Shown here one piece after another: positions 1 through 11,215 of a stretch of DNA of 49,346 nt (positions within the stretch are counted from its first letter, which is position 1; every line of letters starts with the position of its first letter). The translations under genes were made by a program, and so were the position numbers. The DNA is taken from positions 1 to 49,346 of the forward strand of contig JAAAUF010000158.1 in NCBI GenBank assembly GCA_015499985.1. The letters run 5' to 3'. The notes beneath the pieces are model-generated. The model was given only the letters and a program-made list of their open reading frames with translations, ran no database searches and was not told the origin of the DNA. This stretch comes from Haplosporangium gracile (lineage: Eukaryota; Mortierellomycota; Mortierellomycetes; Mortierellales; Mortierellaceae).

Positions 1-170
1 CCGCTCCCTTTCTTTTTTTTTTTTTTCTTTCTCCTCTTTTGTACCTGCTTTTGTACAGTTTCATTGCGCACACATAAACGTAGACACAGACACACCTTCG
101 CCCTCGTGTTTGGAAAATGGAGAAAAAAAAAGTAAGGTCATGGTGATAAACCTTGATCCGAGGCACATAC

Positions 171-211
171 CTAACAGCCGCTTCAAAGCCCTGCTCGATT
201 TGAGCGACCAT
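171..211 (-). CDS. Possible first coding exon of a gene leaving the window on the left
   Basis: On the minus strand an ATG at 211 opens 13 codons (MVAQIEQGFEAAV plus two bases) and ends at a consensus donor GTATGT at 170-165. The coding-looking composition followed immediately by a good donor suggests a short first exon whose continuation lies beyond position 1. No protein family can be named from so few residues. The pattern could be chance, because 41 bases with one donor is weak evidence. Confidence 0.2.
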
Positions 212-698
212 GTGTGTATGGAATTGATTTGCTTGCTGCTGTGTCTGCGTTTGTGTCTGAGTGTGTGTCTTTATCTCTCATCTGCGACTCTCTCACTCAC
301 TCACACACACACTCCTTCGACTCTTTCTTGTTCTTGTATCTTTCCTTCTTTTGTTTTCAGATTTGGAAAAAGAAAAACAAATGATGCGATAAGTCCTCTC
401 CTTCAACCTATCCCATCTCCGGCTCATGCGTCAGAGAAAAGATAGAAAAAGGGAAAAGAAAAAATCTTGCCACCACCATCTTCACTACGAGCACCGACTC
501 TCGGACCTTGAAAAAAAATTAAGAAGAAAAAAAAAAAGTGATGCTGAGGAGACGAAAAAAGAAGAGCGAGCTTTTTGGGTAGATCAGCGTACTCGCGCCA
601 AGCTTTCTCTTCATCTTGCTATTCGTCTATATTCTCCCCTCTCGCTCTTGTCCACTTTGAGTTTCTCCGTTCTTCAGCCCCTCTCAAGTGTTGTTCCC

Positions 699-734
<36 letters not shown>

Positions 735-2640
735 CGAGGATCCATTAAATCGATTATCGACAAAAAATTCGATCATTTTAAAAAACTTGAGAAAATGAAT
801 TTGTTTAGTCTCTATTTTTCTTTTTCTAATGTTTCTTTAGTACTTTAAGCCATTTTTAAGATTTCAAAGAGCTACTCGTGACCTAAAAGCTGTAAGCAGC
901 TACAGTATACCCTGATGCATTTATATTCAATTGAAATGAATTAGCGGCCCCACATGAACCATGACAATATGAAGTAGATAGATAGAGACTTCCATGATAT
1001 TGATAGTTGTCACGGTGTACACAAAGAAGAGGGAAAAAATCACTGTTATCTGGCACGTTTAAGAACGTTGGCCATCCAGCGTTTCATATCCAAGGTTGTA
1101 TTAGCTGGTTATATTAGTTCACAACATATCCCATTCGCCATACGAGAACACACCAGTTTTGGGCGTGTTCATTATTCCCTCGTGTCAGAACCGGAAGGCG
1201 AAGACAAAATAAAAAATGGGGCAAGAAATGAACTGGGGGTTAGGGGTACCTTGACATTCATAAAACGCATCACCAAAGAACTCAACCGGAGGAGGACGAG
1301 GAAATGACAGATGACAAAGGCACCACATGTAGATGACTTACAAATCCTCGTCAACAGACTTTTTATTTTATTAACATGCGATAGTTCGTTAAGGTAAGCC
1401 AAAAAAAAAAAAAAGAGTCTCAAGGACGAACAGGAGACAAATGTATGATCGTCGTACTTTACTCAATTGTATACTTTCGCCCATGATAAGAATTGTTTGT
1501 TGCTCATATGCATTATTTTTTGTACAAGGTCGAAAAAAGCACCTATTATCTTCTTCTTCTCCCTTTTCCATACTGGCATTCACGCACTCCTGCTCTTGCC
1601 CAGAGAACCTTGTTGAACCGTGCAAACCCAAATGCCATGGGATGACTTGTGATCGCCAAAAAAAAATAAATTGCGCAATGATAAACATATACTGCAAAAG
1701 CTCTTGCTTTTGTGATTCATACAGCTGACTAGCTTAGCTTTAGCTTACCTTTTCCTCACTTAAATTGGGTCCAGACTATCAATAATGACTTCGAGGGGTA
1801 ACTAGACTCGACGTCCAGAAATCAAACCGAAAAGAAAAACGGCGACGAAAAAGGTGGGCGATCCGATTTGAGTTACGTTAGAGAGCGGGAGGAGACATGG
1901 ACGTGAAAGTGAGAGGAGAAAGAAAAATAACGGTATGAAGGGTTGGTTTGAGTTGAGTGGAGAAAAGGGAACCGCATGGTGTTCAAACTGATGCAATTAA
2001 AAAGTTGTCGCAAGTCGTTGTTATTTTCTAAGCAACAGAAAAAAAAATACGTTTAATCGAAAAAGAAAACTAGATAAAGAGAGTGTGTTCTTTGCTGCAG
2101 CAAACCCATTTTGCGCGAGAACAGGTTTTTTTTTGTTTCTAAAAGTAAACTTTGGTATATTGAAAAAAGGGCTTTTCGTGTTCCTTTGATAGGTTTGCAT
2201 GAAAGAAGGAATAAAAATTGGTGGCGAATCCTTCCAATCATCACGTGCAGGAAGTGACCGTTGCAATTTGCTGGGGGTCTGACCGACTGACTGGAAGAGT
2301 TGGGCGACATCTTTCAATTTGAACCTCATCACCTTCGACTGAAACGACTTCAGGAAACAAACGGCATTCCGAGCAGCGTACAGGAAGCAAAAATCGTTTG
2401 GGAGTAACTTTTAAAAAGACAGCATCGAATTGCAGGGACCAGGACTTCAGTCACCACCTTTCATTCCTCTTTCATCAAGGACATTTCCATCCTTTTTCAA
2501 AGCTATAGCGCACCAGCCAACAAAGAAAATTGTCCGCGCGTTCTCCACTTTTCCCTTTTTTTCCCTCCTTCAATTCGATCCGTGCAAGATACAACACATA
2601 ACAACTCGATAATATAAACCACAGACACATATACGACGGA
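212..2640. other. Gene-poor region upstream of the ARFRP1 gene
   Basis: About 2.4 kb with no gene I can support. It contains a (GA)16 microsatellite at 701-732, several A/T runs and AT-rich sequence. A minus-strand open frame at 2332-2021 begins with a protein-like stretch (MRFKLKDVAQLFQSVGQ) but decays into Lys/Phe/Leu low complexity with no convincing splice donor. It could be a fragment of a divergent first exon sharing the ARFRP1 promoter. The 60 bases before 2580 are C/T-rich on the plus strand, which fits the ARFRP1 leader. Confidence 0.5.
701..732. repeat. (GA)16 microsatellite
   Basis: Sixteen uninterrupted GA dinucleotides, flanked by CCG on the left and CTCGAGG on the right. It is not within any supported gene. 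Confidence 0.95.
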
Positions 2641-4101
2641 ATGTACTCGTTCTTAAACGGGCTGTACAAGCACCTCACCAGGCGTGAGGCCTACTACGTC
2701 GTCATTATTGGACTCGACAATGCCGGCAAGACTGTACGTACAGCTTTCTCCTCTTTCTCCTTCCCTTTCTTGACACTTTTCTGTCGCCACAATCGCTGCA
2801 ACAGGACATATCAGTCGTTCCAATTGATGGCTATAACTCAAATTCACTTCGCACCCCATCGTCCCTATTCAATTTTCATCATTTAGACATTGCTGGAAAG
2901 AATCAAGTCGATCTTCCTGGGCGTGCCTGGATTGCCACCAGAGAGGATCGCCCCCACCGTTGGATTGAACAGTACGTTACATGCCATACTTTCATCAGCA
3001 CCGTTTACATCGTGGAGTGCATACTATTCATATCTTAATTTCCAAGGAAGAAGCCGAACAAGTAAGCCATAGAGAAGCTAGATGAAGTACTAATGGCTAC
3101 TTACCAAAAACCCTCCCCTTCCTTCCATCATACGCATGAACAAACAAAACCTAACAGTCGGAAGGATTGACATTGGAGGGGCAAGGATCAATTTCCAGGA
3201 CCTGGGAGGCCAGACCGATCTGCAGACTATCTGGGAACGATACTATCGGGAATGCCATGCCATCGTCTTTGTTGTCGACTCCTCAGATCCAGAACGTATC
3301 GAAGAGTGTAAAAATGCCCTTGGTAAGGTCTCCTTTTACATATGGAGGGATTGAACAACACGGAATGCGTAATGAGTGAGAGGAAAGAAAACAAAAACAA
3401 AAAAAAAAAAAAAAAAAAAAAGGTTGACGATCTTGAAATGCAACGGGATGATAAAAGGAAACCAAGATCGACACAAGGATTAATAACAACTAATCTAAAA
3501 TACAGGAGATCAAGAAGGGAAGGAATTATACAAGAGCGTGGAGATTATCATAATGTTCATTCTATTAACAAAAGTAACCGCCTTTTTCTTTTTTCTAGAG
3601 CGAGTGATTTTGGACGACACAGTGGAGGGAGTACCCGTGCTGATGCTGGCGAATAAACAGGATGTGCCAACCGCACTACGCCTAGAATCTATCAAAGAAA
3701 TCTTTAACCAGATTGCCGAGCGACTCGGTGCGCGTGATTCCAGAGTCCTTCCAATATCTGCTCTTGAAGGGTAAGTTCTCCCTTTCTCTCATGTATTTCG
3801 AAGAAGGAAGCATGCGCGTGTTATTTTTATTTTACATGCGTAAATAATTGTGTTGTTTTCTGAACCTTCCATGTGCGTGTGTGCATGTGTGTGTGGAGGA
3901 AACCCCTTCCTCCCTTCCTGAGTTTGGTAGGAATGTCGATGATTGCATGACCAATCTTAGATTACCCATTTTCGTATTTTTGACTTTTTACTTCTCTGTT
4001 GTATTTGTATTAGAAATGGAGTCAAGGAGGCGGTCGACTGGCTGTTCTTGCGGATTCAGAGAAACAAGGTCAACCGTCCACCCATCATCATTTCGCAGTA
4101 A
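2641..4101 (+). CDS. arfrp1: ARFRP1/Arl3-type Arf-like small GTPase
   Basis: Five exons, 2641-2733, 2887-2971, 3158-3322, 3599-3770 and 4014-4101, join in phase to 200 residues, the usual ARFRP1 length (about 200). The G1 P-loop GLDNAGKT is split by intron 1 just before its second Thr. Switch II reads DLGGQ, the G4 guanine-specificity motif is NKQD, and SALEG is the G5 motif. The family acts at the trans-Golgi, recruiting golgins and directing vesicle tethering. The N-terminus begins Met-Tyr and lacks Gly2, so myristoylation is excluded. Yeast Arl3 instead uses NatC N-acetylation of a Met-aromatic terminus and the receptor Sys1, and this start fits that mode (inference). The Trp usually before the switch II Asp is Gln here. 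The gene is convergent with IVD, with stop codons 187 bp apart, so the 3' UTRs may overlap. Confidence 0.93.
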
Positions 4102-4288
4102 ACTTCCCATCCTTATCCCCACTCCATTCTTATTTGAATCTTTCTCAAAACCATTAATACACAATGACCATTCGATAAAGCAACAGCAAAGAGAGAGTGA
4201 GTTATGGTATCTATGAAAATTCTTTAATATGCAAAAACGAAAATAAGTTGAACAGGGCGTAGATATAACAAGGCACTAGATGTCATAT

Positions 4289-6106
4289 TTAGTTCTTGTA
4301 GTCCTTGTTGAACTCGCGACCGATCAACATCCTCCTGATCTCAGAGGTACCGGCACCAATCTCATAGAGCTTGGCATCTCTCAAGATGCGGCCGGTAGGG
4401 AAATCGTTGATGTATCCGTTACCACCCAAGCACTGGATGGCATCAAGGGCAACCTCAGTGGCACGCTCAGCAGAGTACAAGATAACACCAGCACAGTCGC
4501 GGTTAGAGCTGTGACCGCTGTCGCAGGCACGAGCAACGGCGTAAACATAGGCGCGCGAGGCGTTGAGCTTGGTGTACATGTCAGCAACCTTACCCTGGAG
4601 CAACTGGAACTCTCCAATGGCCTGACCAAACTGCTTGCGCTGATGGACATAGTCTAAGGTGATGTCGAGGGCGTTCTGCATCAAACCGAGGGGTCCTCCA
4701 GAGAGGACGAGACGCTCATAGTCCAAACCAGACATGAGGACATAGACTCCCTTGCCTTCCTTACCGAGGACGTTCTCAACGGGGACCTCGCAGTCCTCAA
4801 AGATGAGCTCGCAGGTGTTGGAGCCACGCATGCCCAACTTGTCGAGCTTCTGGCCACGCGAGAAGCCCTTCATGCCCTTTTCGATAATGAAGGCAGTGAT
4901 GCCCTTGGGACCGGCCTTGAGATCGGTCTTGGCATAGACGACCAAGGTGTCGGCATCGGGTCCGTTGGTGATCCAGAACTTGGTTCCGTTCAAAATGTAC
5001 TTGTCGCCCTTCTTCTCGGCAGTGAGCTTCATTGAAACAACATCCGAGCCAGAGGTGTGCTCCGACATGGCCAATGCTCCAACATGGTCGCCTGAAATTA
5101 GCTATTGTGTGTTTTGTGGGAGTACAGAGTGAAGGCATGTGAGTAAAAAGATAATTCTTGTCGAGGCAAAACTGTGGAGAGACGAAAGGGAGAAAATTAT
5201 AATTCCATGCAATATACATCTTTTGCTTACCTTGGGCAAGTACTTCTTCTTCTGGGCATCGTTTCCGTTGCGGTTAATCTGGTTGACGCAAAGGTTAGAG
5301 TGAGCGCCGTACGAGAGAGCAACGGATCCGGAAGCGCGAGAAAGCTCCTCCATGGCAACAGTATGTTCAAGGTATCCAAGACCCAAACCACCGTACTCGG
5401 CAGGGACGGTGATTCCGAGGAGTCCCATATCTCCAAACTTCTTCCACATGTCCTATTTTAGTTTTCGGTGTGTAGTATGGGGAGAGAGAGTGAGATGGTT
5501 GGAACGGAATATGCAGGAGGACCAACAAGGATGGGAGATAGGATCCCGTCTCTTATTATTTTTTTCTGCTGTTGTGTTTCTTAAAGTAATTATCACAACA
5601 AAGGATCAAAATAAAGACCAAAGCAAAAAATTACCATAGGGAAAGAGTTTTCGCGGTCAATGTCCTGCGCACGGGGGGCAAGCTCCTCAGCGGCGAAGCG
5701 GTTCACAGCCTGACGGAACTCCTCCTGCTCCTCTGTCAAACCAGCAACATGGGTATTGTACGACGAGCGCGAGTTGTAGCGGACAGCGGTGGCGCGAAGA
5801 CCGTTCAAGCGCTAAGATGGGTTGTATGTTTTTTGTGGAATTATATGCATGAATTAGTGTCAAGGAAAGATGAAGGAAGAGTAGTAAAGAGAGTGGTACT
5901 ACTCAATTACGGAACGATTGCAGTCATCTGAAAAAAGCTGGCTATGATGTACGAAGAAACACGAAGGGGGGCATGGAGAAAGTGAATGAGACAAGGGGGA
6001 GGGAGTATGATGAGAAAGAAAGAAAGAAAGAGATCCTTACAGCGGCGGCGGAGAGGGTGGGGAGACGAGCGGTGGTGGCTCTCTGGAGGAAGGACTTTGC
6101 GAACAT
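4289..6106 (-). CDS. ivd: Isovaleryl-CoA dehydrogenase, mitochondrial
   Basis: Four minus-strand exons, 6106-6041, 5811-5635, 5452-5231 and 5101-4289, give 425 residues. The enzyme is an FAD acyl-CoA dehydrogenase that oxidises isovaleryl-CoA to 3-methylcrotonyl-CoA in leucine breakdown and passes electrons to ETF. The first ~40 residues are rich in Arg, Ala and Ser with no acidic residue, typical of a mitochondrial presequence. The signature [14 protein letters not shown] and the C-terminal [19 protein letters not shown] block are present. Glu at about residue 284 in [13 protein letters not shown] matches the IVD-specific catalytic base position, which distinguishes it from other acyl-CoA dehydrogenases. 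Exon 4 must start at CTA (5101): the AG ten bases further in would frameshift the conserved [12 protein letters not shown] segment. The leader at 6107-6225 is pyrimidine-rich on the coding strand. Confidence 0.97.
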
Positions 6107-6639
6107 GGCTGTGTGTAGGAATGAAGGTATGGAGGAGTGGGGAGTGGAGAGTGGAGAGTGGAGTGAAGGGGAGAGATGAACTGAAGAAAAGAGAAAAAAG
6201 AGGAAAAAGAAAAGGGGGATCCATCCGCCCTTTTGACTTTTTTTTACGAAGAGATGTTCAAAACTTTCTCACGGGTCTAGATGCACGTGACCAGGCACTT
6301 TCCACAATTGAACTTCCGACAGTTTTTTGTGTGGGGTGGCCCTAATGATGGCCACGGACAAATACCGAACCAGCTTTTCAGATCGACGAGTCAGTCAAAA
6401 ATGCAATACAGTCCAACCTGTCTTAACGTAAACTGTCGGGACCGGACAAAAGCCTTCCTTTAAGCCAGTTTTTACTTTGACTCAGGTCCGTTGAGGCCAA
6501 AACTGACTTCATATCAGTCCTTGGGACCGAAGAAGCGTTTACATTAAACCAGGTTTTCCATTAATCCGGGTTACTTTAAGCCAGGTTGGACTTTAATAAT
6601 AATGATAAGTGTATTTGGATATCTAGAAAATAGCGCCAC
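6107..6639. other. Intergenic region between IVD and Pff1
   Basis: It holds the IVD promoter and leader (purine-rich on the plus strand, so C/T-rich on the coding strand, up to about 6225) and the inverted-repeat element at 6409-6593. That element ends only 46 bases past the Pff1 stop codon, so it probably lies in the Pff1 3' UTR or terminator region. No gene is seen. Confidence 0.7.
6409..6593. mobile_element. MITE-like inverted-repeat element, probably pogo/Tigger (Tc1/mariner) derived
   Basis: The left end (CAGTCCAACCTGTCTTAACG...) is the inverse of the right end (read from the complement: AAGTCCAACCTGGCTTAAAG...). Twenty of the first 23 positions match. TA dinucleotides flank both ends (6407-6408 and 6594-6595), as expected for TA target duplication. 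The total length is 185 bp with no coding capacity. Inside, a degenerate TTAA-CCAGGTT unit recurs at about 6460, 6544, 6561 and 6576. Terminal CAGT plus TA duplication is typical of the pogo/Tigger branch of Tc1/mariner transposons. Assignment to that branch is inference, since no transposase or second copy is in the window. Confidence 0.65.
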
Positions 6640-9600
6640 TTAAAGCTGGAACCGGTCAACGGTGGCACCAAAGTAAGTCAACGCAACCCAAGAAGGCGCA
6701 TTCTTCAACACCTTACGCATTACTCCAATATTCCCACTTCCAATCAACTCTCTCTCCTCATCCTTTCCAAAACCCTCCGTCTCCATCGAAGTCAACTCAA
6801 CCGTCAACTTGTCCTCAGGACCCGAAGCCTTGTACTCCAACTCCAAACTCCATCCATCGCTCGCAAATGTGCCCACATGACGGACAACATAATGCGAATG
6901 GTGTGGGAAGGGCTCCGAGGACGTCAAGGACCAAGAAGTCAAATGGGTATCAAAACTGGCCACCGTCCAGATATAATTGGGATGGGTGCAGAGGACCGTC
7001 AGCTTGCGGAGACCGGTCGAGGGATCGTACGAGATCTTCTCGGCAGTCAGGCGGGGCGTCTGTTGGACAAAGGTCGTCAGGGGTTCCTGGGACTCAGAGA
7101 TGGTTTGGTTCTTGGTCTGGGCCTTAATATAGGGCGTGGTATCGATCACATAGGATTCCAAGAACTGGTTGAACGGGTAGATGGCGCTCCAATCACCCGG
7201 GTTGGCCTCGGCTGAGCGGAAGGTCGACTTCTTGTTGAATAATGTCTCGACTTTGGTCACATAAGGTTCGTAGAATGGACCGGGGTCAGCATGGGCAATG
7301 TAGAGACCCGACTCGCCCGAGGTCATGTTGCGGACATGCTGGACAAAGATGCGCTTAGGGTGCAGCTCATTGTACGCAGAGCTCGTGGCCGAGGAGAGGA
7401 GGACGATGAGAAGGTGGACGATCAAGAGGCCAACGACGATGCGCTTCAAGACTGCACGACCGAACCGGTGAGAGAAGGCGAGGACAGGTGGGCAAAAGAC
7501 GAATGTAAGGAAACCGGTCAAGACAGCAACAATGTGGTCAACGGGGGCATCGACACCAATACGACCAGTCAAAGGAATAAAGATGTCCAGCACGCTGAAG
7601 ATGACAAAGGCCAAGTAGGACGAGGGGGCGATGGATGCAATAAAGTATGTCGAGAAATCAATACTGAGGACCTCCGATCCGTCATTGCTCTCTTGTGCGA
7701 CCTTTCTGTAGTTGATGACCAAGGCGATGGTAATGCTGAGGGTGAAAAGCGCAAAGACGTAGGAGCTGGCAAGTCCGACATAAGAGACCGAGGCAAGGGC
7801 AATGGTAAAGAAGAGCTGGAGACTCGAAAAGGCATTCAGCTCGTTGGCACCGCTGCTGGCCTTGCTGTCATGGAACAAGTACTGGACACCAAACATACCG
7901 GCGAGAGACATGGGCGAAAAGAGCAACGAAGAGAGCCACTCGTGCGAGAACCACTGCATAGGTGTACCCAGAGCCTTGAGCAGGATGACAGAAAAGTTGG
8001 GCAGCAGAATCGCAGCGAGAAACGACAGGAAGATCGAGATAGTGCCGCGGGCAGAGGGGCGAGAGACAGAGGTGGTCATAGTAAGGAGAGCCAAACCGCC
8101 AATGACGAAATGCGACTTGAGTGCAGTCGCCCACGAGTAGGCCACAAAGAAGAGGCCAAACACATCGAAAAAGACGACGCTCGTGGTAGCCTCCAAGTTG
8201 GTGAGCTCCGCCTTCTCGGTCAAAAAGGTCGCCAACGCCAAAGCGTTCTCGCCCATATGCTGGGGCAGACCAGCTTCCATGTATTCGTCCAGATCAAGAT
8301 GGGTATGGTAGAGGTAGCTGTTCTTGTAGACCGCCATGTCCAATCCTGTCAGATTGCCATGGTGGGTGAACTGACGGTAGTCGGTGTCTGAGAGAATGAG
8401 TCCAGTAGCAAAGAGGTCGTTGGCGAGGACGGTGCCGTGGGGGTGAGGCACGGTCGCGTAGGCATCGATCATGGCACGAGAGTTAGCCTGGAAGAGAATT
8501 TCTCGACCAGAGGTACCGCAGGCCTCCAGGTTGACGACAGCCCTAACCTTATCCTTGAGTTCATGCTGGGTGATGAAAGCATGAGAGGCATCCTGCAGCG
8601 ACTCTTCTCCTCCGTTAAACACTAACAATGGGGAAACGATGTAACGGTTAGTTCAGGCACCATAATTCCTTTAGCATTGATAACCTTAAATGGTCGCGTA
8701 CGCTTCATGATGTCACATCGTGCTCATTGTATACAGCTAAGAAACGAAGCTAAACAGAGCAAGGGGCAAATAAGATAACTTACAGAAAATAATGCCGTTC
8801 TTCATCTTGGAGGCACGCTGGGACATTACGCGGATAATCTCCATCATGACGCCAACTCCGAGACCATCATCGACAGCACCGGGGGATCCGAGAGTCGTAT
8901 CGTAGTGAGAGTTGAGCAAGATAGTGTTTTCATCACACTCGGGTCCACAGGAGAGTCGAACGATAATGTTGGTCATATTGGTGTACATCTTCATCACCAC
9001 TATTGTTGTTGTAAATAAGATAGCCGTTGGCGTTCATGTTGAGAGCAAAAGGAGAAAGTGATCGATTGGTTCCATGGGAATTGGGTCCACGCATGCAAGT
9101 GAGGTGTTATTTGTTGTTGTGTTGTGGGATGTTTGAATGTTGGTGACACACAGACGCACCCCGACGGACAGACACACGAATAAGAGGGGGAGGTATTGCA
9201 GGGTGAAGTTTGAGCGCATCCGAGAAAGAGAAGCGCCCATTAAAAAAAAAGAAAAAAAATACAATTAGGTTGTTGCGAAAGAGAAAAAAAACAACAACAG
9301 GAAACGTAAAGAAGGGGAATAGAAGAAAGGAAGGCTTTCGGTTAGTTTCCCGTGGTAAGCAACGACAGAGCACAATCACAAACACAAACACACGCTAACA
9401 ACAATAGGAAACCGGTACTAGAACGGTTGAAATATGATGCCGTTTTCTGGAATAAAAAAAGTTGACCAATCCCAAAAGTCCCAATAGTCAAAAACCCGAT
9501 AAACAAATGAGGGCTGAAGTAGTCATTACTAGACATGCTCAGAGAGACATCTTCGTTATTGTGTTCCCCAAAAGACAGCCAAGGTACAGCCTTTTGCTCG

Positions 9601-10418
9601 GCTTTTTTTTTTTTTTTTTTTTTGCGAAATTGTTAAAATTGAGAAAGTTCGGATCCATTCTTTGTCAAGCAATATTCAATCCAATCGGTCGAGTGCCGAG
9701 TCCTGGTTGGCTGTTGTTCTTCTGTGCTATAGTCTATTTTCTGTTTTAGCTGCTGTTCCTGTCCCTGCATCAATCTCATAAACGGTCCTTCTTCTGTGTT
9801 TCCTTTGATTGTTGCTCCAGGTGTTGATTCTTATATAAAACAAATATTGCTGAAAGAAAAGAATAATATGAAGGTGGACTTGCCTTTGGACATAAAGTCG
9901 AACCGATGAGACCCATCGCTAACCTGAACCCACATATCAAAGTTAGGAAACGACACATCCTGAGATCCTGCAGCCTTGTTGTTATCTCCATTCCAACGAT
10001 GCTGAGCGACAAGCGACTGCTCCTTTAACTGGACAAGCTCCTTGATCAGATACTCCTTAGCCTCGACCTCCTGCTCAGTCCCAACAACACGGTATCCGAT
10101 ATCGCCGGCCAGGTGCCTGACCACTTTACGAACACTCTCCTCCGAGAACTGGACTTCTCCTGTCACCGGGTTGGTAGCATCCTGAACTGGGGTCGGAAGG
10201 GTGTAATGGAGCTGATAGTTGATCATGCCAAGAATCAAAAGGAAACCGAGGAAGGTTGCCCAGGCAGAGAGGATGGTCTTACGGGACGAGAATCCTGAAT
10301 GTGCCTTTGTCAGTCCGTGCTTGTTGGCAGCATTGTTCTCCTTGATGGTGCTGGTGGAGGAAGGGGTTGAAGTAGCCTTTTGGTTGCGCTGTTTGAGCGC
10401 ATTTGGGATGGCGGCCAT
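6640..10418 (-). CDS. pff1: Pff1/ERMP1-like membrane-bound M28 metalloprotease
   Basis: Three minus-strand exons, 10418-9884, 8999-8784 and 8621-6640, encode 910 residues. It is an M28 zinc aminopeptidase fold fused to a multi-pass C-terminus, like the yeast vacuolar membrane protease Pff1 and animal ERMP1. A first membrane segment lies at about residues 50-70. Metal and catalytic residues are visible: His210 and Asp212 in NSHYDTTLGSPGAVDDG, the GGEES pair near 256-257, NLEACG, SDTDYRQF, and the final zinc His in YLYHTHLD. Several hydrophobic helices follow the protease domain. Intron 1 is unusually long (884 bp) and starts with GC instead of GT. Accepting it gives FDFMSKVVMKMYTNMTNIIVRL-type continuity that aligns without gap to the ERMP1 family. 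The peptide substrate is unknown for the family as a whole. Confidence 0.9.
9000..9883 (-). other. 884 bp GC-AG intron of Pff1
   Basis: The exon 1 end AAAG is followed by GCAAGT, the classic consensus for GC donors, and the acceptor is ...CAATAG at 9001-9000. The intron carries a run of 22 T at 9603-9624 (plus-strand sense) and several A-rich runs. It is much longer than the other introns seen here. No coding exon within it was needed to keep the protein family alignment. Confidence 0.75.
9603..9624. repeat. Homopolymer T22 in Pff1 intron 1
   Basis: Twenty-two consecutive T on the plus strand, so A22 in the transcribed sense of Pff1. It is probably length-variable. Confidence 0.9.
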
Positions 10419-11215
10419 GTCCTCAAGCTTGTCTTTGGTTTGCGAACGGATGTGATTATTTTTTAGCTTCTTGGAAGGCGGCCGCTGTTTTCGTCAGTGT
10501 CGAAGAGAGAGAGAGAGAGAGAGTCGATGTGGTGCGAAGGAAATAGGGGAGAGGGGAGAGGGGAGAGGAGTGAGAGAAGAGGAGAGGGGTAAAGGAGAAA
10601 AAGAGAGTATTTTAAAAAACGAACAGAAAGGCAAAAAAAAAAAAAAAAAGTCGAACCTAGTCTCATTGAATTGTTCCCCAGGAACAAACAACCGTTCGAA
10701 ATTGCCGTCCAATCAGCAACCAGTTCAACTCCCCCAGTGAAATTCATTTGAACCAAACAGGTATTATGAAAAGATAGCCCACGTTCATAGGAAGCAAGAG
10801 AATCGATTAACCGTCTATCTTGTTCGACTCGTCCTCGTCTTCATGAAATATCACCATTCTTGCTCTCTTGCTTCCCTTCACCCGTCTGTTTGTTCCTCTG
10901 GGCTCTTTCCTCGGTACAATTTTTCAGGTATAGTCTTCTGTGAATGAAGGGTTGAAAAGAATAGCCCGAGCTTGCAAGTGGCTGTTATTGTTTCTTCTAT
11001 TGAGATTCCACCCAGCTTGGCGGATGCAAATCTGATTTGTAGGTTCAAATATCTGACTTTTGAAAACTCTTGTTTGAAAAAGAACTGTCGAAAAAGAACA
11101 TATGCGTTTGTCTAAAAAAGTGTATTATTTTTTGTTGTTTGTAAAAGAGTACAAGGGAGGAGAGTCTATGCAAAATACGGAGTAGATAGAAAGGAAAAAA
11201 AAAGGGATTTGGCTT
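10419..11215. other. Pff1 leader/promoter and Sly41 3' region
   Basis: Positions 10450-10620 are almost pure purine on the plus strand, including a GA run at about 10505-10523. This gives Pff1 a C/T-rich leader on its coding strand. The rest, to 11215, is AT-rich with no gene seen and should contain the Sly41 terminator. Confidence 0.6.

Noticed and set aside
1172..1423. Minus-strand frames suggesting exons between 1050 and 1420, including a donor-like GTAAGT
   Set aside because: I could not join them into a phase-consistent chain and no motif is recognisable.
7291..8391. Long 366-codon plus-strand open frame
   Set aside because: It is antisense to the Pff1 third exon. Its composition is highly charged (Arg/Asp/Glu/Gly), as expected for a mirror of a membrane-protein gene, and no family is recognisable.
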